Assembly: GCA_045590615.1 (NCBI GenBank)
Contig: JAZNRH010000112.1
Location: 1 to 17,803 of the forward strand
Reading direction: 5' to 3'
Origin: RGIG6353 sp045590615
Lineage (GTDB): Bacteria > Bacillota > Clostridia > Oscillospirales > SIG627
DNA length: 17,803 nucleotides
Shown here: positions 1 to 7,193 of the stretch, in pieces
Position numbering within the stretch: the first letter of the stretch is position 1
Layout: each line of letters starts with the position of its first letter
Notes under the pieces: model-generated
Told to the model about the DNA's origin: nothing
The model's database searches: none
What the model saw: only the letters and a program-made list of their open reading frames with translations
Position numbers and translations under genes: made by a program

Positions 1-451
<451 letters not shown>

Positions 452-530
452 TTTCTTTGAAAAGTTATATAACTATTCATCATGTACTCTTCAGAGTTTC
501 TTTTCTCTATTCGATTTTCAGTGTATAACA

Positions 531-646
<116 letters not shown>

Positions 647-657
647 ATTTTACACCG

Positions 658-692
658 AAAGCCGTTGCTTTTGCAACGGCTTTAATTTTTTT
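658..692 (+). terminator. rrn operon intrinsic terminator
   Basis: An 11-bp perfect stem, AAAGCCGTTGC (658-668) with GCAACGGCTTT (673-683), has a TTTT loop and is followed by a seven-T run at 686-692. It sits 11 nt after the 5S gene and would end the ribosomal RNA transcript. Confidence 0.95.
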
Positions 693-707
693 ACGGGGGA
701 CTTATAT

Positions 708-1226
708 ATGGAAATACTTGATGTGTATGATTACGACGGAAATAAAAAAGGATATACTGCCATCAGAGGTCAGCACAGTGCCGAGGGAGATTGGTTTAAG
801 TGCATTCACGCATATATCGTCACTCCCGATTTGAAATTTTTGATTCAGCGACGTTCTCTTGAAAAGCAGTATTTTCCCGGAATATGGGATATAACAACGG
901 GTACCGTCCTATCGGGTGAGGAGTCACTTGACACGGCTATTCGTGAGGTTAAGGAAGAGCTTGGGCTTGACGTTTCTTCTTTCAAAACCTATCTTGTCGG
1001 AAAATCCCGATGCTACGATTGTCTTAACGATATTTACGTTTTTGTGGGTGAATTTGATATGTCCCATCTCACCTTGCAAAAGGAAGAGGTAATGGACGCG
1101 AAGCTAATTTCAATTGACGAAATGCTTGACCTGATTGAAAATTCCAATTTCAAGGACGATGAATATTATAGAACTTTATTTGATTTCTTTAATAAGTTGT
1201 CTATTGACATAAAAAGCTTTTTGTGA
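708..1226 (+). CDS. Nudix hydrolase (IPP-isomerase-like/YfcD-type)
   Basis: This is a cytoplasmic Nudix-fold hydrolase that would cleave a nucleoside diphosphate linked to another moiety. The full Nudix box is present at about residues 65-87: G-x5-E-x7-REVKEELGL, with the metal-binding REVKEE core. The N-terminus (EILDVYDYDGNKKGYTAIRG) and the GIWDITTGTV approach to the box resemble the YfcD/isopentenyl-diphosphate-isomerase-like branch, whose substrate is usually unknown. At 172 residues it has normal length. The ATG at 708 is preceded by a GGGGGA ribosome binding site. It begins only 15 nt after the rrn terminator T-run, leaving no room for its own promoter downstream of that hairpin. The exact substrate cannot be told from sequence. 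Confidence 0.9.
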   Translation: MEILDVYDYDGNKKGYTAIRGQHSAEGDWFKCIHAYIVTPDLKFLIQRRSLEKQYFPGIWDITTGTVLSGEESLDTAIREVKEELGLDVSSFKTYLVGKSRCYDCLNDIYVFVGEFDMSHLTLQKEEVMDAKLISIDEMLDLIENSNFKDDEYYRTLFDFFNKLSIDIKSFL

Positions 1227-1347
1227 TATTATTTATTCACTGGATAAAATATTGCTTGAATTATTTTTTACAGCTTGAATTGCCATATAAAAAATTTACG
1301 GCATTTCAGACAAATTTAATTTTATCACTTGCAACAAGGAGCATTTT

Positions 1348-2283
1348 ATGAAAAAAACACATTTTTTAATTGATGACGTAATATGGGTGCTTCGTGATAT
1401 TACGAGAGATAAACCGAAGTCTCTTTTTGATAATCCTTTTTTGAAGGTATTAAAAACAGCCTATGAAAAATACGGAGTAAAAACTCAGCTTAACTTATTT
1501 TTGAGAACGTCCTCTTTTTACGGAAACGACGAGTTTACTCTTTTTGACGTTGTTGATACATATAGATCCGAATGGGAGGAGGCGTCCTCTTGGTTGAAAA
1601 TGTGCTTTCACGCCAAAGAGGAATTTCCCGATTACCCTTACGTAAATGCAACATATAACGATATGTACGACGTTTTTAAGACCGTAGAAAAAGAGGTATT
1701 CCGTTTTGCAGGAAAAGATTCGTTTACGTACGGATATTGCCCTCATTGGAATTGTGTGAGCAAAGAAGGCGTCAGAGCGTTATACGATTGTGGAGTCAGG
1801 GTGATGGACGTTTCTGCAGGTGTGTCTTCCGAGTATAACGGAGACCCGAATTCGCTTCCTTACGGTCACGCTATGCGTATTATGCAAAACAGGCAGCCCG
1901 AAGCCCGTGTATATTCAAGAGTGGGCCCTGATACTGCTATAGGAAAGGCAGTTTGTTCATATAATCACTTTGAGCCGAACGAGTTACTTTCTACCGTCGA
2001 TAATATGAAATGCATCTATAACAGCGAAACCGATATGCATTTCAAAAAATTCCATATACCCGAAATGACTCTTAACTTGATGAAATACGACGAAATAGAA
2101 AGCATTTTTTCAAAGTTCGTAGGAGATGAGTACGTGGGAATATGTACTCACGAGCAGTATTTTTATAAGGATTATCTTGCTTACCAACCCGATTATGCCG
2201 AGAAAATATATAAAATGGGCGAGATAATGAGCAAAAACGGATACGAATTTATTTTTGCAGACGAGCTTCTTGGTAACAATTAA
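1348..2283 (+). CDS. Polysaccharide-deacetylase-like (NodB-fold) protein
   Basis: This 311-residue soluble protein has no signal peptide. The start is an IDD pair (D9-D10) at the end of a first beta strand, followed by later histidines (H88 in KMCFHAKEE, H133 in CPHWN, H268 in ICTHEQYF). That arrangement recalls the glycoside hydrolase/deacetylase beta/alpha-barrel proteins, which use an early Asp-Asp and later His residues for metal binding. I do not see a clean NodB H-x3-H motif, so catalytic activity is uncertain. The ATG at 1348 follows an AAGGAG site at 1336-1341. It is followed after 25 nt by a membrane-anchored protein on the same strand, so the two may act together on cell-surface material; that is inference. 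No convincing promoter was found in the AT-rich 121-bp gap before it. Confidence 0.5.
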   Translation: MKKTHFLIDDVIWVLRDITRDKPKSLFDNPFLKVLKTAYEKYGVKTQLNLFLRTSSFYGNDEFTLFDVVDTYRSEWEEASSWLKMCFHAKEEFPDYPYVNATYNDMYDVFKTVEKEVFRFAGKDSFTYGYCPHWNCVSKEGVRALYDCGVRVMDVSAGVSSEYNGDPNSLPYGHAMRIMQNRQPEARVYSRVGPDTAIGKAVCSYNHFEPNELLSTVDNMKCIYNSETDMHFKKFHIPEMTLNLMKYDEIESIFSKFVGDEYVGICTHEQYFYKDYLAYQPDYAEKIYKMGEIMSKNGYEFIFADELLGNN

Positions 2284-2308
2284 AAAAGTAGAAAGGGCTT
2301 TGTTAATT

Positions 2309-3202
2309 ATGAAGAAGCAATTGTATTTTTCATTTATCGTTGTAGCTTTGGTTGTCGCGCTTGTTGTTGCATTTGTTAAAATTTCAGACCTGAACGGTCA
2401 GTTAAAGCAACAGGAAATGAGACATAATACTCAGATAAATCAATTGAACACGGAAATATCTCTAATATACAAGAACGTTGATGAGCAAATGAAAAGGGAA
2501 GCAAGCTTGTTTGCTAATACCGATTATGAATTTGGTAGCATTAATTCAGGCAACTGCGTTCCGGTTTCGATAACTTTGACTCCAAAGCAACTGACCGATG
2601 ACACTGTTATTCACATCAATCACAACGGTGAAACCATAATGCTTGAAAGAGCAGAAAACAGCTTCATTGGAAACTTTGAAGTAGGGCTGTTTGAAAACGT
2701 TTCATCTCTTGAGGCAGTCGTAGAAGCATCGGGAATAAAGAAGATAGAATATCTTGATGATTTAAGCTTGTCAATGCTTTTCAAAAAATTCCTTCCAGTG
2801 CTTTCGGCTAAAATGTCGGGAAACAGTACGTATTCTTACAATAACAAGGAATTCACAATTCATCAGGAGTTGGTAGTAAATAATTCTAAAGATGATTTTG
2901 TCAGATATACACTTGTTGAGGAAGTTGACGGAGAAGAGGTTGGAAGAGTCGATCTGACCGATGAAATCATCAAGGCGAACGGAGATTATTCCAAGCAATT
3001 CAATAAAAACTATAAGAGCGAAAAGGGTGGAACGATTAAAATTCACTTGCTTGCAGAGGATAATTACGGCTACGTTCACCGTTCTTTGGTTTATTTTTGG
3101 AACAACGACGATTCTCCGACACCCGATTTGATTTTCTTGCACGAGGAAGAAATATTTGACAAGGACGGAAACGTGTTGTTCACCCCTAAGCTTTTAGGAT
3201 AA
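2309..3202 (+). CDS. Membrane-anchored extracytoplasmic protein of unknown function
   Basis: I do not recognise this family. The ATG at 2309 was chosen because a GAAAGGG ribosome binding site lies at 2291-2297 and the protein then starts directly with MKKQLYFSF and one hydrophobic membrane segment at about residues 6-23. An in-frame upstream start at 2255 would overlap the previous gene and add 18 poorly fitting residues. After the membrane segment comes a short coiled-coil-like stretch (about 25-65, rich in Q, N, K and E), then about 230 residues of polar, beta-rich sequence ending at KLLG. A single N-terminal anchor with an outside domain is the likely topology. The gene forms a two-gene unit with the deacetylase-like protein and is closed by a strong terminator. 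Confidence 0.7.
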   Translation: MKKQLYFSFIVVALVVALVVAFVKISDLNGQLKQQEMRHNTQINQLNTEISLIYKNVDEQMKREASLFANTDYEFGSINSGNCVPVSITLTPKQLTDDTVIHINHNGETIMLERAENSFIGNFEVGLFENVSSLEAVVEASGIKKIEYLDDLSLSMLFKKFLPVLSAKMSGNSTYSYNNKEFTIHQELVVNNSKDDFVRYTLVEEVDGEEVGRVDLTDEIIKANGDYSKQFNKNYKSEKGGTIKIHLLAEDNYGYVHRSLVYFWNNDDSPTPDLIFLHEEEIFDKDGNVLFTPKLLG

Positions 3203-3207
3203 AAAAC

Positions 3208-3246
3208 GGTCTGTAAAAACTTAAAGTTTTTACAGACCATTTTTTG
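3208..3246. terminator. Bidirectional intrinsic terminator between convergent genes
   Basis: A 13-bp perfect stem (GGTCTGTAAAAAC at 3208-3220, GTTTTTACAGACC at 3226-3238) is followed by six Ts on the plus strand and preceded by six As, which read as a T-run on the minus strand. It can end both the plus-strand membrane protein and the minus-strand regulator. Confidence 0.9.
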
Positions 3247-3256
3247 TAATGTTGTT

Positions 3257-3517
3257 TTAATTTTGACCTTCGTTATTTAACAGTTCGTCATAAGTAACGT
3301 CAAATACTTTTTTTAACGCAATCAATTCAATGTCCGTTACAAATCTTTCTCCACTTTCTATACGTTGAATGGCATTCTTATCTACGTCAATTCCGAGCAA
3401 TTGAAGCTTGTCTGCCAATAATCTTTGGGACATTTTTGGAATTGACGCTTTTCTTAATCTATAAATGCTTTCTCCACAAATGTTATTACGACCACTTTGG
3501 GTTTTGTTTTTGAACAT
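3257..3517 (-). CDS. XRE-family helix-turn-helix transcriptional regulator
   Basis: This is a small cytoplasmic DNA-binding repressor of the Cro/CI (XRE) type. The single HTH domain covers about residues 15-75 of 86, with the recognition region around KNAIQRIESGERFVTDIE and the closing pattern LKKVFDVTYDELL typical of HTH_3 proteins. The ATG at 3517 was chosen because a GGTGGAG site (3521-3527 complement) lies just upstream; an extended reading from 3550 would place translation across the control region. It diverges from the PH-domain protein gene, and the shared intergenic DNA carries two mirror-image copies of a 12-bp word, the expected arrangement for a regulator that controls its neighbour and itself. 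Confidence 0.88.
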   Translation of the reverse strand: MFKNKTQSGRNNICGESIYRLRKASIPKMSQRLLADKLQLLGIDVDKNAIQRIESGERFVTDIELIALKKVFDVTYDELLNNEGQN

Positions 3518-3530
3518 TTTCTCCACCTTT

Positions 3531-3549
3531 TGACATTTAGTGCTTGACA
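3531..3549 (-). promoter_or_regulatory. Operator-like site 1 (overlaps -35)
   Basis: TGACATTTAGTG at 3531-3542 is the exact reverse complement of CACTAAATGTCA at 3588-3599; over 19 bp the two sites agree at 16 positions. This copy covers the -35 box of the plus-strand promoter and lies just upstream of the regulator's ribosome binding site. Confidence 0.7.
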
Positions 3550-3572
3550 AAATTATTATATGATGTTATAAT
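3544..3572 (+). promoter_or_regulatory. Perfect consensus sigma-A promoter
   Basis: TTGACA at 3544-3549 and TATAAT at 3567-3572 are separated by 17 bp, both hexamers matching consensus exactly. The start of transcription would be near 3579, about 49 nt upstream of the PH-domain gene. A promoter this strong normally needs a repressor, which fits the two operator-like sites. Confidence 0.92.
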
Positions 3573-3580
3573 GCAAATAA

Positions 3581-3599
3581 TGACATTCACTAAATGTCA
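3581..3599 (+). promoter_or_regulatory. Operator-like site 2 (at start of transcription)
   Basis: TGACATTCACTAAATGTCA is itself a palindrome (TGACATT, five-base spacer, AATGTCA). It begins at about +2 of the predicted transcript, a position where bound repressor would block initiation. It is the inverted partner of the site at 3531-3549, 50-57 bp centre to centre. Confidence 0.75.
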
Positions 3600-3627
3600 A
3601 AATTATTATCATTCAAAGGAGAAAGAC

Positions 3628-4260
3628 ATGAGCAAATATGTTGAAAAGAACCTAAATGCAGGAGAAAAGCAGTTAGGCGAGATTAAGAGAACACCTTGGA
3701 TACTTTTTTCATTATGGTTATGGGCAATTATTTTTATTGTTATTGGAGTAGTTGCATCGTTGTTGCCCGGAGCAGCAGGAGAGGCAATTGGTGGCGTGTC
3801 AAATGAATATATGGCAGAAGCGGTGAACGATGGAGTAAAACAAGTTGTAACTCCTATCATAGTGGTAGCTGTATTTTTTGTTTTGAGAGCAATTATAAAA
3901 ACACTTCGTTATTACAAAACGTATTTAACTATCACAGACAAAAGAGTTATATATCGTACCGGTATTTTAACCACTAATTCGATAGATATTCCTTTTGAGA
4001 AGATAAACGCTATAAACATCAAGCAAAAATTCTGGGGAAAAATATTTCATTATGCTTATATAAAGGTAGATACCAGCAGCCTTGAGACGGACATTCATCT
4101 TGACGGTGTTGTTCAAGCTGATAAGTTCAAAAACACTATTATGGAGCAGGTTGAGGCTAAGAAGGCCGAGGAGGCAAGAATTCAGGCAGAAGCTACAGCA
4201 AGAGCTATGAAAGAAGCTATGGCCGGAATGATGAATAATAACCAGAATACAAATAATTAA
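3628..4260 (+). CDS. Membrane protein with bacterial PH domain (YdbS/DUF304-like)
   Basis: This 210-residue membrane protein has two hydrophobic segments at about residues 24-47 and 72-92, then a cytosolic bPH_2 domain at about 95-170 with the typical opening (YLTITDKRVIYRTGILTTNS) and a predicted beta-barrel pattern (DIPFEKINAINIKQKFWGKIF). The tail is a charged, alanine-rich helix ending in a run of asparagines. The ATG at 3628 follows AAAGGAGA at 3615-3622; a longer in-frame reading from 3544 would translate the promoter. The biochemical role of bPH_2 membrane proteins is poorly defined. The divergent XRE gene and flanking operators imply that it is normally repressed and induced under some condition. 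Confidence 0.85.
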   Translation: MSKYVEKNLNAGEKQLGEIKRTPWILFSLWLWAIIFIVIGVVASLLPGAAGEAIGGVSNEYMAEAVNDGVKQVVTPIIVVAVFFVLRAIIKTLRYYKTYLTITDKRVIYRTGILTTNSIDIPFEKINAINIKQKFWGKIFHYAYIKVDTSSLETDIHLDGVVQADKFKNTIMEQVEAKKAEEARIQAEATARAMKEAMAGMMNNNQNTNN

Positions 4261-4302
4261 TTATATAAAATTAAAAATTCTATTCAATTAAGTCAGAATC
4301 TT

Positions 4303-4335
4303 ACGGGCTATGACGATGTCGTCATAGCCCGTTTT
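4303..4335 (+). terminator. Terminator of the PH-domain gene
   Basis: ACGGGCTATGACG (4303-4315) pairs perfectly with CGTCATAGCCCGT (4320-4332) across a four-base loop and is followed by a short T-run (TTTTG). It lies 43 nt after the stop codon. Confidence 0.82.
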
Positions 4336-4339
4336 GCAT

Positions 4340-4397
4340 ACAAAAAGTCTGTCAATCGTAAGAGCTTCAAATTGTCTCCCTTGCGATTGACAGACTT
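4340..4397 (-). terminator. Terminator of the serine hydrolase/ABM operon
   Basis: A long inverted repeat pairs 4345-4362 with 4380-4397: 14 perfect pairs (AAGTCTGTCAATCG) plus four more including one G-T, with a 17-nt loop. On the minus strand the stem is followed by TTTTTG, so it terminates leftward transcription. It sits about 55 nt beyond the ABM stop codon and faces the plus-strand terminator at 4303-4335. Confidence 0.78.
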
Positions 4398-4451
4398 ATT
4401 CAGATGTCGTTCTTATCCATTATAATCGGCTTAACGTTAATGGATGAGTAA

Positions 4452-4739
4452 TTATTCGGGAAAGGTTTCTCCCATCTTTGATGATTCGATATATTTGGCT
4501 TTGATTGCTCTGAATGTATCCATGTGTGGTTGAGTCAAATGAACCTGCTGGTCCTCGTGACTTTCCCAGATTTCCACCAGGAGAAGCTCGTCTGGATTGT
4601 TCTCTGCAAAGTAAAAATCATACTTGAGACAGCCCTTTTCTTCTCTTATTGCCTTTGAAATTCCTTGAGCATTAAGCTCTTCAACGAATTTTTCTCTACA
4701 GCCATTTTTAGCTGTGTTAACTACGTAAAAATAAAACAT
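4452..4739 (-). CDS. ABM-domain putative quinol/antibiotic-biosynthesis-type monooxygenase
   Basis: This is a 95-residue single-domain protein of the antibiotic biosynthesis monooxygenase (ABM) dimeric alpha/beta-barrel superfamily. Typical features are the early strand FYFYVVNTAKNG, the helix CREKFVEELNAQ, the turn EKGCLKYDFYFAENNPDELLLVEIWES, and HLTQPHMDTF. Members oxidise small aromatic or quinol substrates without cofactors, or are degradation monooxygenases; the substrate here is unknown. The ATG at 4739 overlaps the upstream stop by one base (TAATG), giving translational coupling to the serine hydrolase; an in-frame TTG six bases upstream is a less likely start. A linked function with the hydrolase is inferred only from this coupling. 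Confidence 0.86.
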   Translation of the reverse strand: MFYFYVVNTAKNGCREKFVEELNAQGISKAIREEKGCLKYDFYFAENNPDELLLVEIWESHEDQQVHLTQPHMDTFRAIKAKYIESSKMGETFPE

Positions 4740-6223
4740 TAGCAACTACCTACCATTTCTCCATCGTATTCTTCAAGAAAGCCCTCTGCAGTTTTTGCCA
4801 TTCTTACAGAAGCTGTATTACCCTTGAAAGAAAACGTCGTATATAAATTTCCAAAATAATCGTCTATGATATAAGTTCTTATTGTGAGCTTGTGTTCTTC
4901 GGTCCAAGCTCCTGCGCTCATTGAACGGTAGCCTCTTCCGAGAGGCACGTGAATTTGCTTGCCCGAATAGTGCGTTTCGGGGAACTCAGAAATCAGATAT
5001 TCTCCGAACTTAAAGGGGATTTCCTTAGAGCCTCTTGGTGTATCATAATGGAATATACCACCGTCGTCAGCGAAGGTAAGATAGAAGGATTTGATTTCCA
5101 TTGGGTTTTCGTTGGCAGTGTAAACTACGTTTTCTACCTTTTTGGTCCATTCTGTTTCGGATTTTCCTTCGGGTGCATAAGCTTTGAAGTTTTTGATTTT
5201 TCCATCGAGTATAGCTTTCGCTCCGGGATTTTCGGGAAGAGAGTCGTTCTTGTCAAGCTTCTTAATATTTTTCATTATGTTATAATAAAGAGCCTCGGCG
5301 TATGTAACGTATCCGTTGGGGTCACCTTGTACGTCTGCTGTCATACAGTAGATTAAATCGTAGTCGGGGAAGGAGAAGGCAACCTGACCACCCATACCAA
5401 GAAAACCGTATCCGTTTTCAAATAGTCTCCATATCTGGTAGCCGTATCCGTGACCGTGAAGCTTGTCCTTGTGTCCGTTTACGCAGTTATCAATCTGCTT
5501 TGATTTAGCTTCGATAACATAGTCCTTGGGCAGAAGCTGTTTGCCGTTTGCATATCCGTCATTGTAGACGAGCAGGGCAAATCTTGCAAGGTCTCTTGTT
5601 GAACAAAGAACACCTGAGCCTCCCCACGAGCCGCCCTGTGGCATTTGAACACAATGAGAATCTTCTGAAAATCCGATTTCTCTGAGCGCACGGTCCTTCA
5701 AAAAGTCAATATAAGGCTTACCACTTATTTTTTCAACTATTGCTGTTATACAGTTTGAGGCGTTGGTGTCGTAGTTGAAAATAGTTCCTGAGGGATGAGT
5801 GGGTTCTTTTGTGAAGGTGTTGGAAACGAAATTGCTCTCCGGAATTAAATAAGGATTGATTGTATGTGCTGTAGACATCATAAGAGCGTCTCTTATAGTT
5901 GTATTTTCAATCCATTCGTGCATATTTTCGGGGCAATATTCGGGGAAGTAGTCCGAAACTTTATCGTCAAGCTTCACCTTGCCGTCGCCAACCAGAATTC
6001 CAAGTGCCATTGAAGCGAAGGTTTTGCTGGTTGAGTACATTCTGTGAAACTCATTTACTTTGAATGGGGGACAGTAGCATTCAGCGCACACCTTGTTGTG
6101 ACGCATAATTATAAAGCTGTGAGTCATCAAGCCTCTGTCCTGAATATCATCAATGAAATCAGAAATGAAGTCTGATTTAATACCCACGGCTTCAGGGGTT
6201 GAAAATTCAAGTATATCCTTCAT
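4739..6223 (-). CDS. Serine hydrolase, beta-lactamase (class C)/PBP fold
   Basis: This 494-residue protein belongs to the serine beta-lactamase-like family, which includes esterases and D-aminopeptidases. The SxxK nucleophile motif is S64-T-S-K67 in MYSTSKTFASMALG. The second-motif tyrosine is probably Y151 in FNYDTNASN. The third region is HGHGYGYQIW at about 256-265, where the usual K-T-G is replaced by a histidine/glycine motif common in class C-like hydrolases. The last roughly 130 residues form an extra C-terminal beta-rich domain. No signal peptide is visible, suggesting a cytoplasmic location. The ATG at 6223 follows AAGGAG; an upstream in-frame ATG at 6262 lacks a site and lies in the promoter region. 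It diverges from nagB and shares its control region. Confidence 0.87.
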   Translation of the reverse strand: MKDILEFSTPEAVGIKSDFISDFIDDIQDRGLMTHSFIIMRHNKVCAECYCPPFKVNEFHRMYSTSKTFASMALGILVGDGKVKLDDKVSDYFPEYCPENMHEWIENTTIRDALMMSTAHTINPYLIPESNFVSNTFTKEPTHPSGTIFNYDTNASNCITAIVEKISGKPYIDFLKDRALREIGFSEDSHCVQMPQGGSWGGSGVLCSTRDLARFALLVYNDGYANGKQLLPKDYVIEAKSKQIDNCVNGHKDKLHGHGYGYQIWRLFENGYGFLGMGGQVAFSFPDYDLIYCMTADVQGDPNGYVTYAEALYYNIMKNIKKLDKNDSLPENPGAKAILDGKIKNFKAYAPEGKSETEWTKKVENVVYTANENPMEIKSFYLTFADDGGIFHYDTPRGSKEIPFKFGEYLISEFPETHYSGKQIHVPLGRGYRSMSAGAWTEEHKLTIRTYIIDDYFGNLYTTFSFKGNTASVRMAKTAEGFLEEYDGEMVGSC

Positions 6224-6250
6224 AATTGTACTCCTTTTGAAATTTATTTC

Positions 6251-6279
6251 ATTATAATACATCGAAGGGTATTTGTCAA
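6251..6279 (-). promoter_or_regulatory. Consensus promoter of the serine hydrolase operon
   Basis: On the minus strand TTGACA (complement 6274-6279) and TATAAT (complement 6251-6256) are separated by exactly 17 bp. Transcription would begin near 6244, about 21 nt before the ATG at 6223. Confidence 0.9.
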
Positions 6280-6295
6280 CACGAAAGAACAGATA

Positions 6296-6310
6296 TTGTA
6301 AGTCTTACAA
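6296..6310. promoter_or_regulatory. Perfect palindrome, candidate regulator site 1
   Basis: TTGTAAGTCTTACAA is a perfect 7+1+7 palindrome. Its centre lies about 59 bp upstream of the predicted start of the serine hydrolase transcript and 97 bp upstream of the nagB start. It shares the TGTAA/TTACA half-sites with the sites at 6337-6349 and 6407-6420. Confidence 0.65.
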
Positions 6311-6336
6311 AAATCAAAGATTACGTCGTTTCAAAA

Positions 6337-6349
6337 TGTAAGATTTACA
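6337..6349. promoter_or_regulatory. Palindrome, candidate regulator site 2
   Basis: TGTAAGATTTACA has perfect TGTAA/TTACA arms. Its centre is 40 bp from site 1 and about 57 bp upstream of the predicted nagB transcript start, a typical activator distance, mirroring site 1 relative to the opposite promoter. Confidence 0.6.
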
Positions 6350-6364
6350 GTTTAGTGAAATCTA

Positions 6365-6393
6365 TTGACTTTTGCTTTTTTTAGATGTATAAT
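6365..6393 (+). promoter_or_regulatory. Promoter of the nagB-nagA operon
   Basis: TTGACT at 6365-6370 and TATAAT at 6388-6393 with a 17-bp spacer. Transcription would start near 6400. Confidence 0.9.
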
Positions 6394-6406
6394 ATATATA
6401 ACAAAA

Positions 6407-6420
6407 TGTAAACGCTTACA
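6407..6420 (+). promoter_or_regulatory. cre-like site (LacI/CcpA-type operator)
   Basis: TGTAAACGCTTACA fits the catabolite-responsive-element consensus TGWAANCGNTNWCA at every position. It lies at about +8 to +21 of the nagB transcript, where bound CcpA or another LacI-family regulator would repress. Which protein binds cannot be told from the sequence. Confidence 0.75.
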
Positions 6421-6438
6421 AATAATGGAGGTTTTATT

Positions 6439-7191
6439 ATGAAAATTTACTACAGTCAGACAGCAGAACAGCTCGGTGCAAAGGCAGCCGAGTTAACGGC
6501 AAAGCATCTTAACGATGCAATTAAGGAGAAGGGAAGCGCAAGACTTATTCTTTCAACGGGCGCTTCACAGTTCACAACACTTTCAGCTCTCATCAATCTT
6601 GACGTTGATTGGAGCAAGGTTGAGATGTTCCATCTTGACGAGTACATCGGAATTGATGAATCACATCCTGCAAGCTTTGTGAAATACCTTAAAGAGCGTT
6701 TTGTATCAAAGGTTAATCTCAAGGCTGCTCATTTCGTTGACGTTTCCGAAGGCGTTGACAATATTATTGCAAAGCTCACGGCTGAGCTTGATGAATCACC
6801 CGTTGACGTAGGCCTTATCGGTATTGGTGAGAACGGTCACATTGCATTCAATGACCCACCTGCAGACTTTGATACTCAGGCTTCGTACAAGGTTGTTAAT
6901 CTTGATGAGAAGTGTCGTAATCAGCAGCTTGGCGAGGGTTGGTTCCCGACAATCGACGATGTTCCCAAGCAGGCTATTTCTATGACGGTTTCGAGAATTC
7001 TCAAGTGTCGTCACATTGTATCGGCTGTTCCTTATAAGGTTAAGGCTCAGGCTATTCACGATACTCTCACAAATGACGTTACAAATATGGTTCCGGCAAC
7101 TGCATTCAAGACACACGACGACGTTTCTCTTTGCATTGATGCAGATTCGGCATCAATGATTGATATCGAAAAGTTTGACGTAATCAAGTAA
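6439..7191 (+). CDS. nagB: Glucosamine-6-phosphate deaminase
   Basis: This enzyme converts glucosamine-6-phosphate to fructose-6-phosphate and ammonia, the last step of amino-sugar catabolism. The 250-residue protein shows the phosphosugar-binding start LILSTGASQF (STGAS), LDEYIGI at residues 66-72 with D67 at the proton-acceptor position, and GIGENGHIAFNDPP with H134 as the ring-opening histidine. Relative to E. coli NagB, the residue matching D141 is N132 and that matching E148 is D139; the Asn is common in other NagB-like proteins, the Asp is less usual. The C-terminal PATAFKTHDDVSLCID matches the family. It has a GGAGG site before the ATG. It is the first gene of an operon with nagA, whose start is 2 nt after this stop, which supports the deaminase call over a related sugar-phosphate isomerase or lactonase. 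Confidence 0.92.
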   Translation: MKIYYSQTAEQLGAKAAELTAKHLNDAIKEKGSARLILSTGASQFTTLSALINLDVDWSKVEMFHLDEYIGIDESHPASFVKYLKERFVSKVNLKAAHFVDVSEGVDNIIAKLTAELDESPVDVGLIGIGENGHIAFNDPPADFDTQASYKVVNLDEKCRNQQLGEGWFPTIDDVPKQAISMTVSRILKCRHIVSAVPYKVKAQAIHDTLTNDVTNMVPATAFKTHDDVSLCIDADSASMIDIEKFDVIK

Positions 7192-7193
7192 TT

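Noticed and set aside
3544..3627. Upstream in-frame extension of the PH-domain protein
   Set aside because: It would translate the -35, -10 and operator region; ATG at 3628 has a strong ribosome binding site.
4345..4397. Long inverted repeat considered as a riboswitch or attachment site
   Set aside because: It sits just past the end of the minus-strand operon and has a T-run on that strand, so a terminator explains it.
4413..4446. Small hairpin TCCATTA/TAATGGA after the ABM gene
   Set aside because: It is weak and AT-rich with no T-run; the larger stem next to it is the better terminator.
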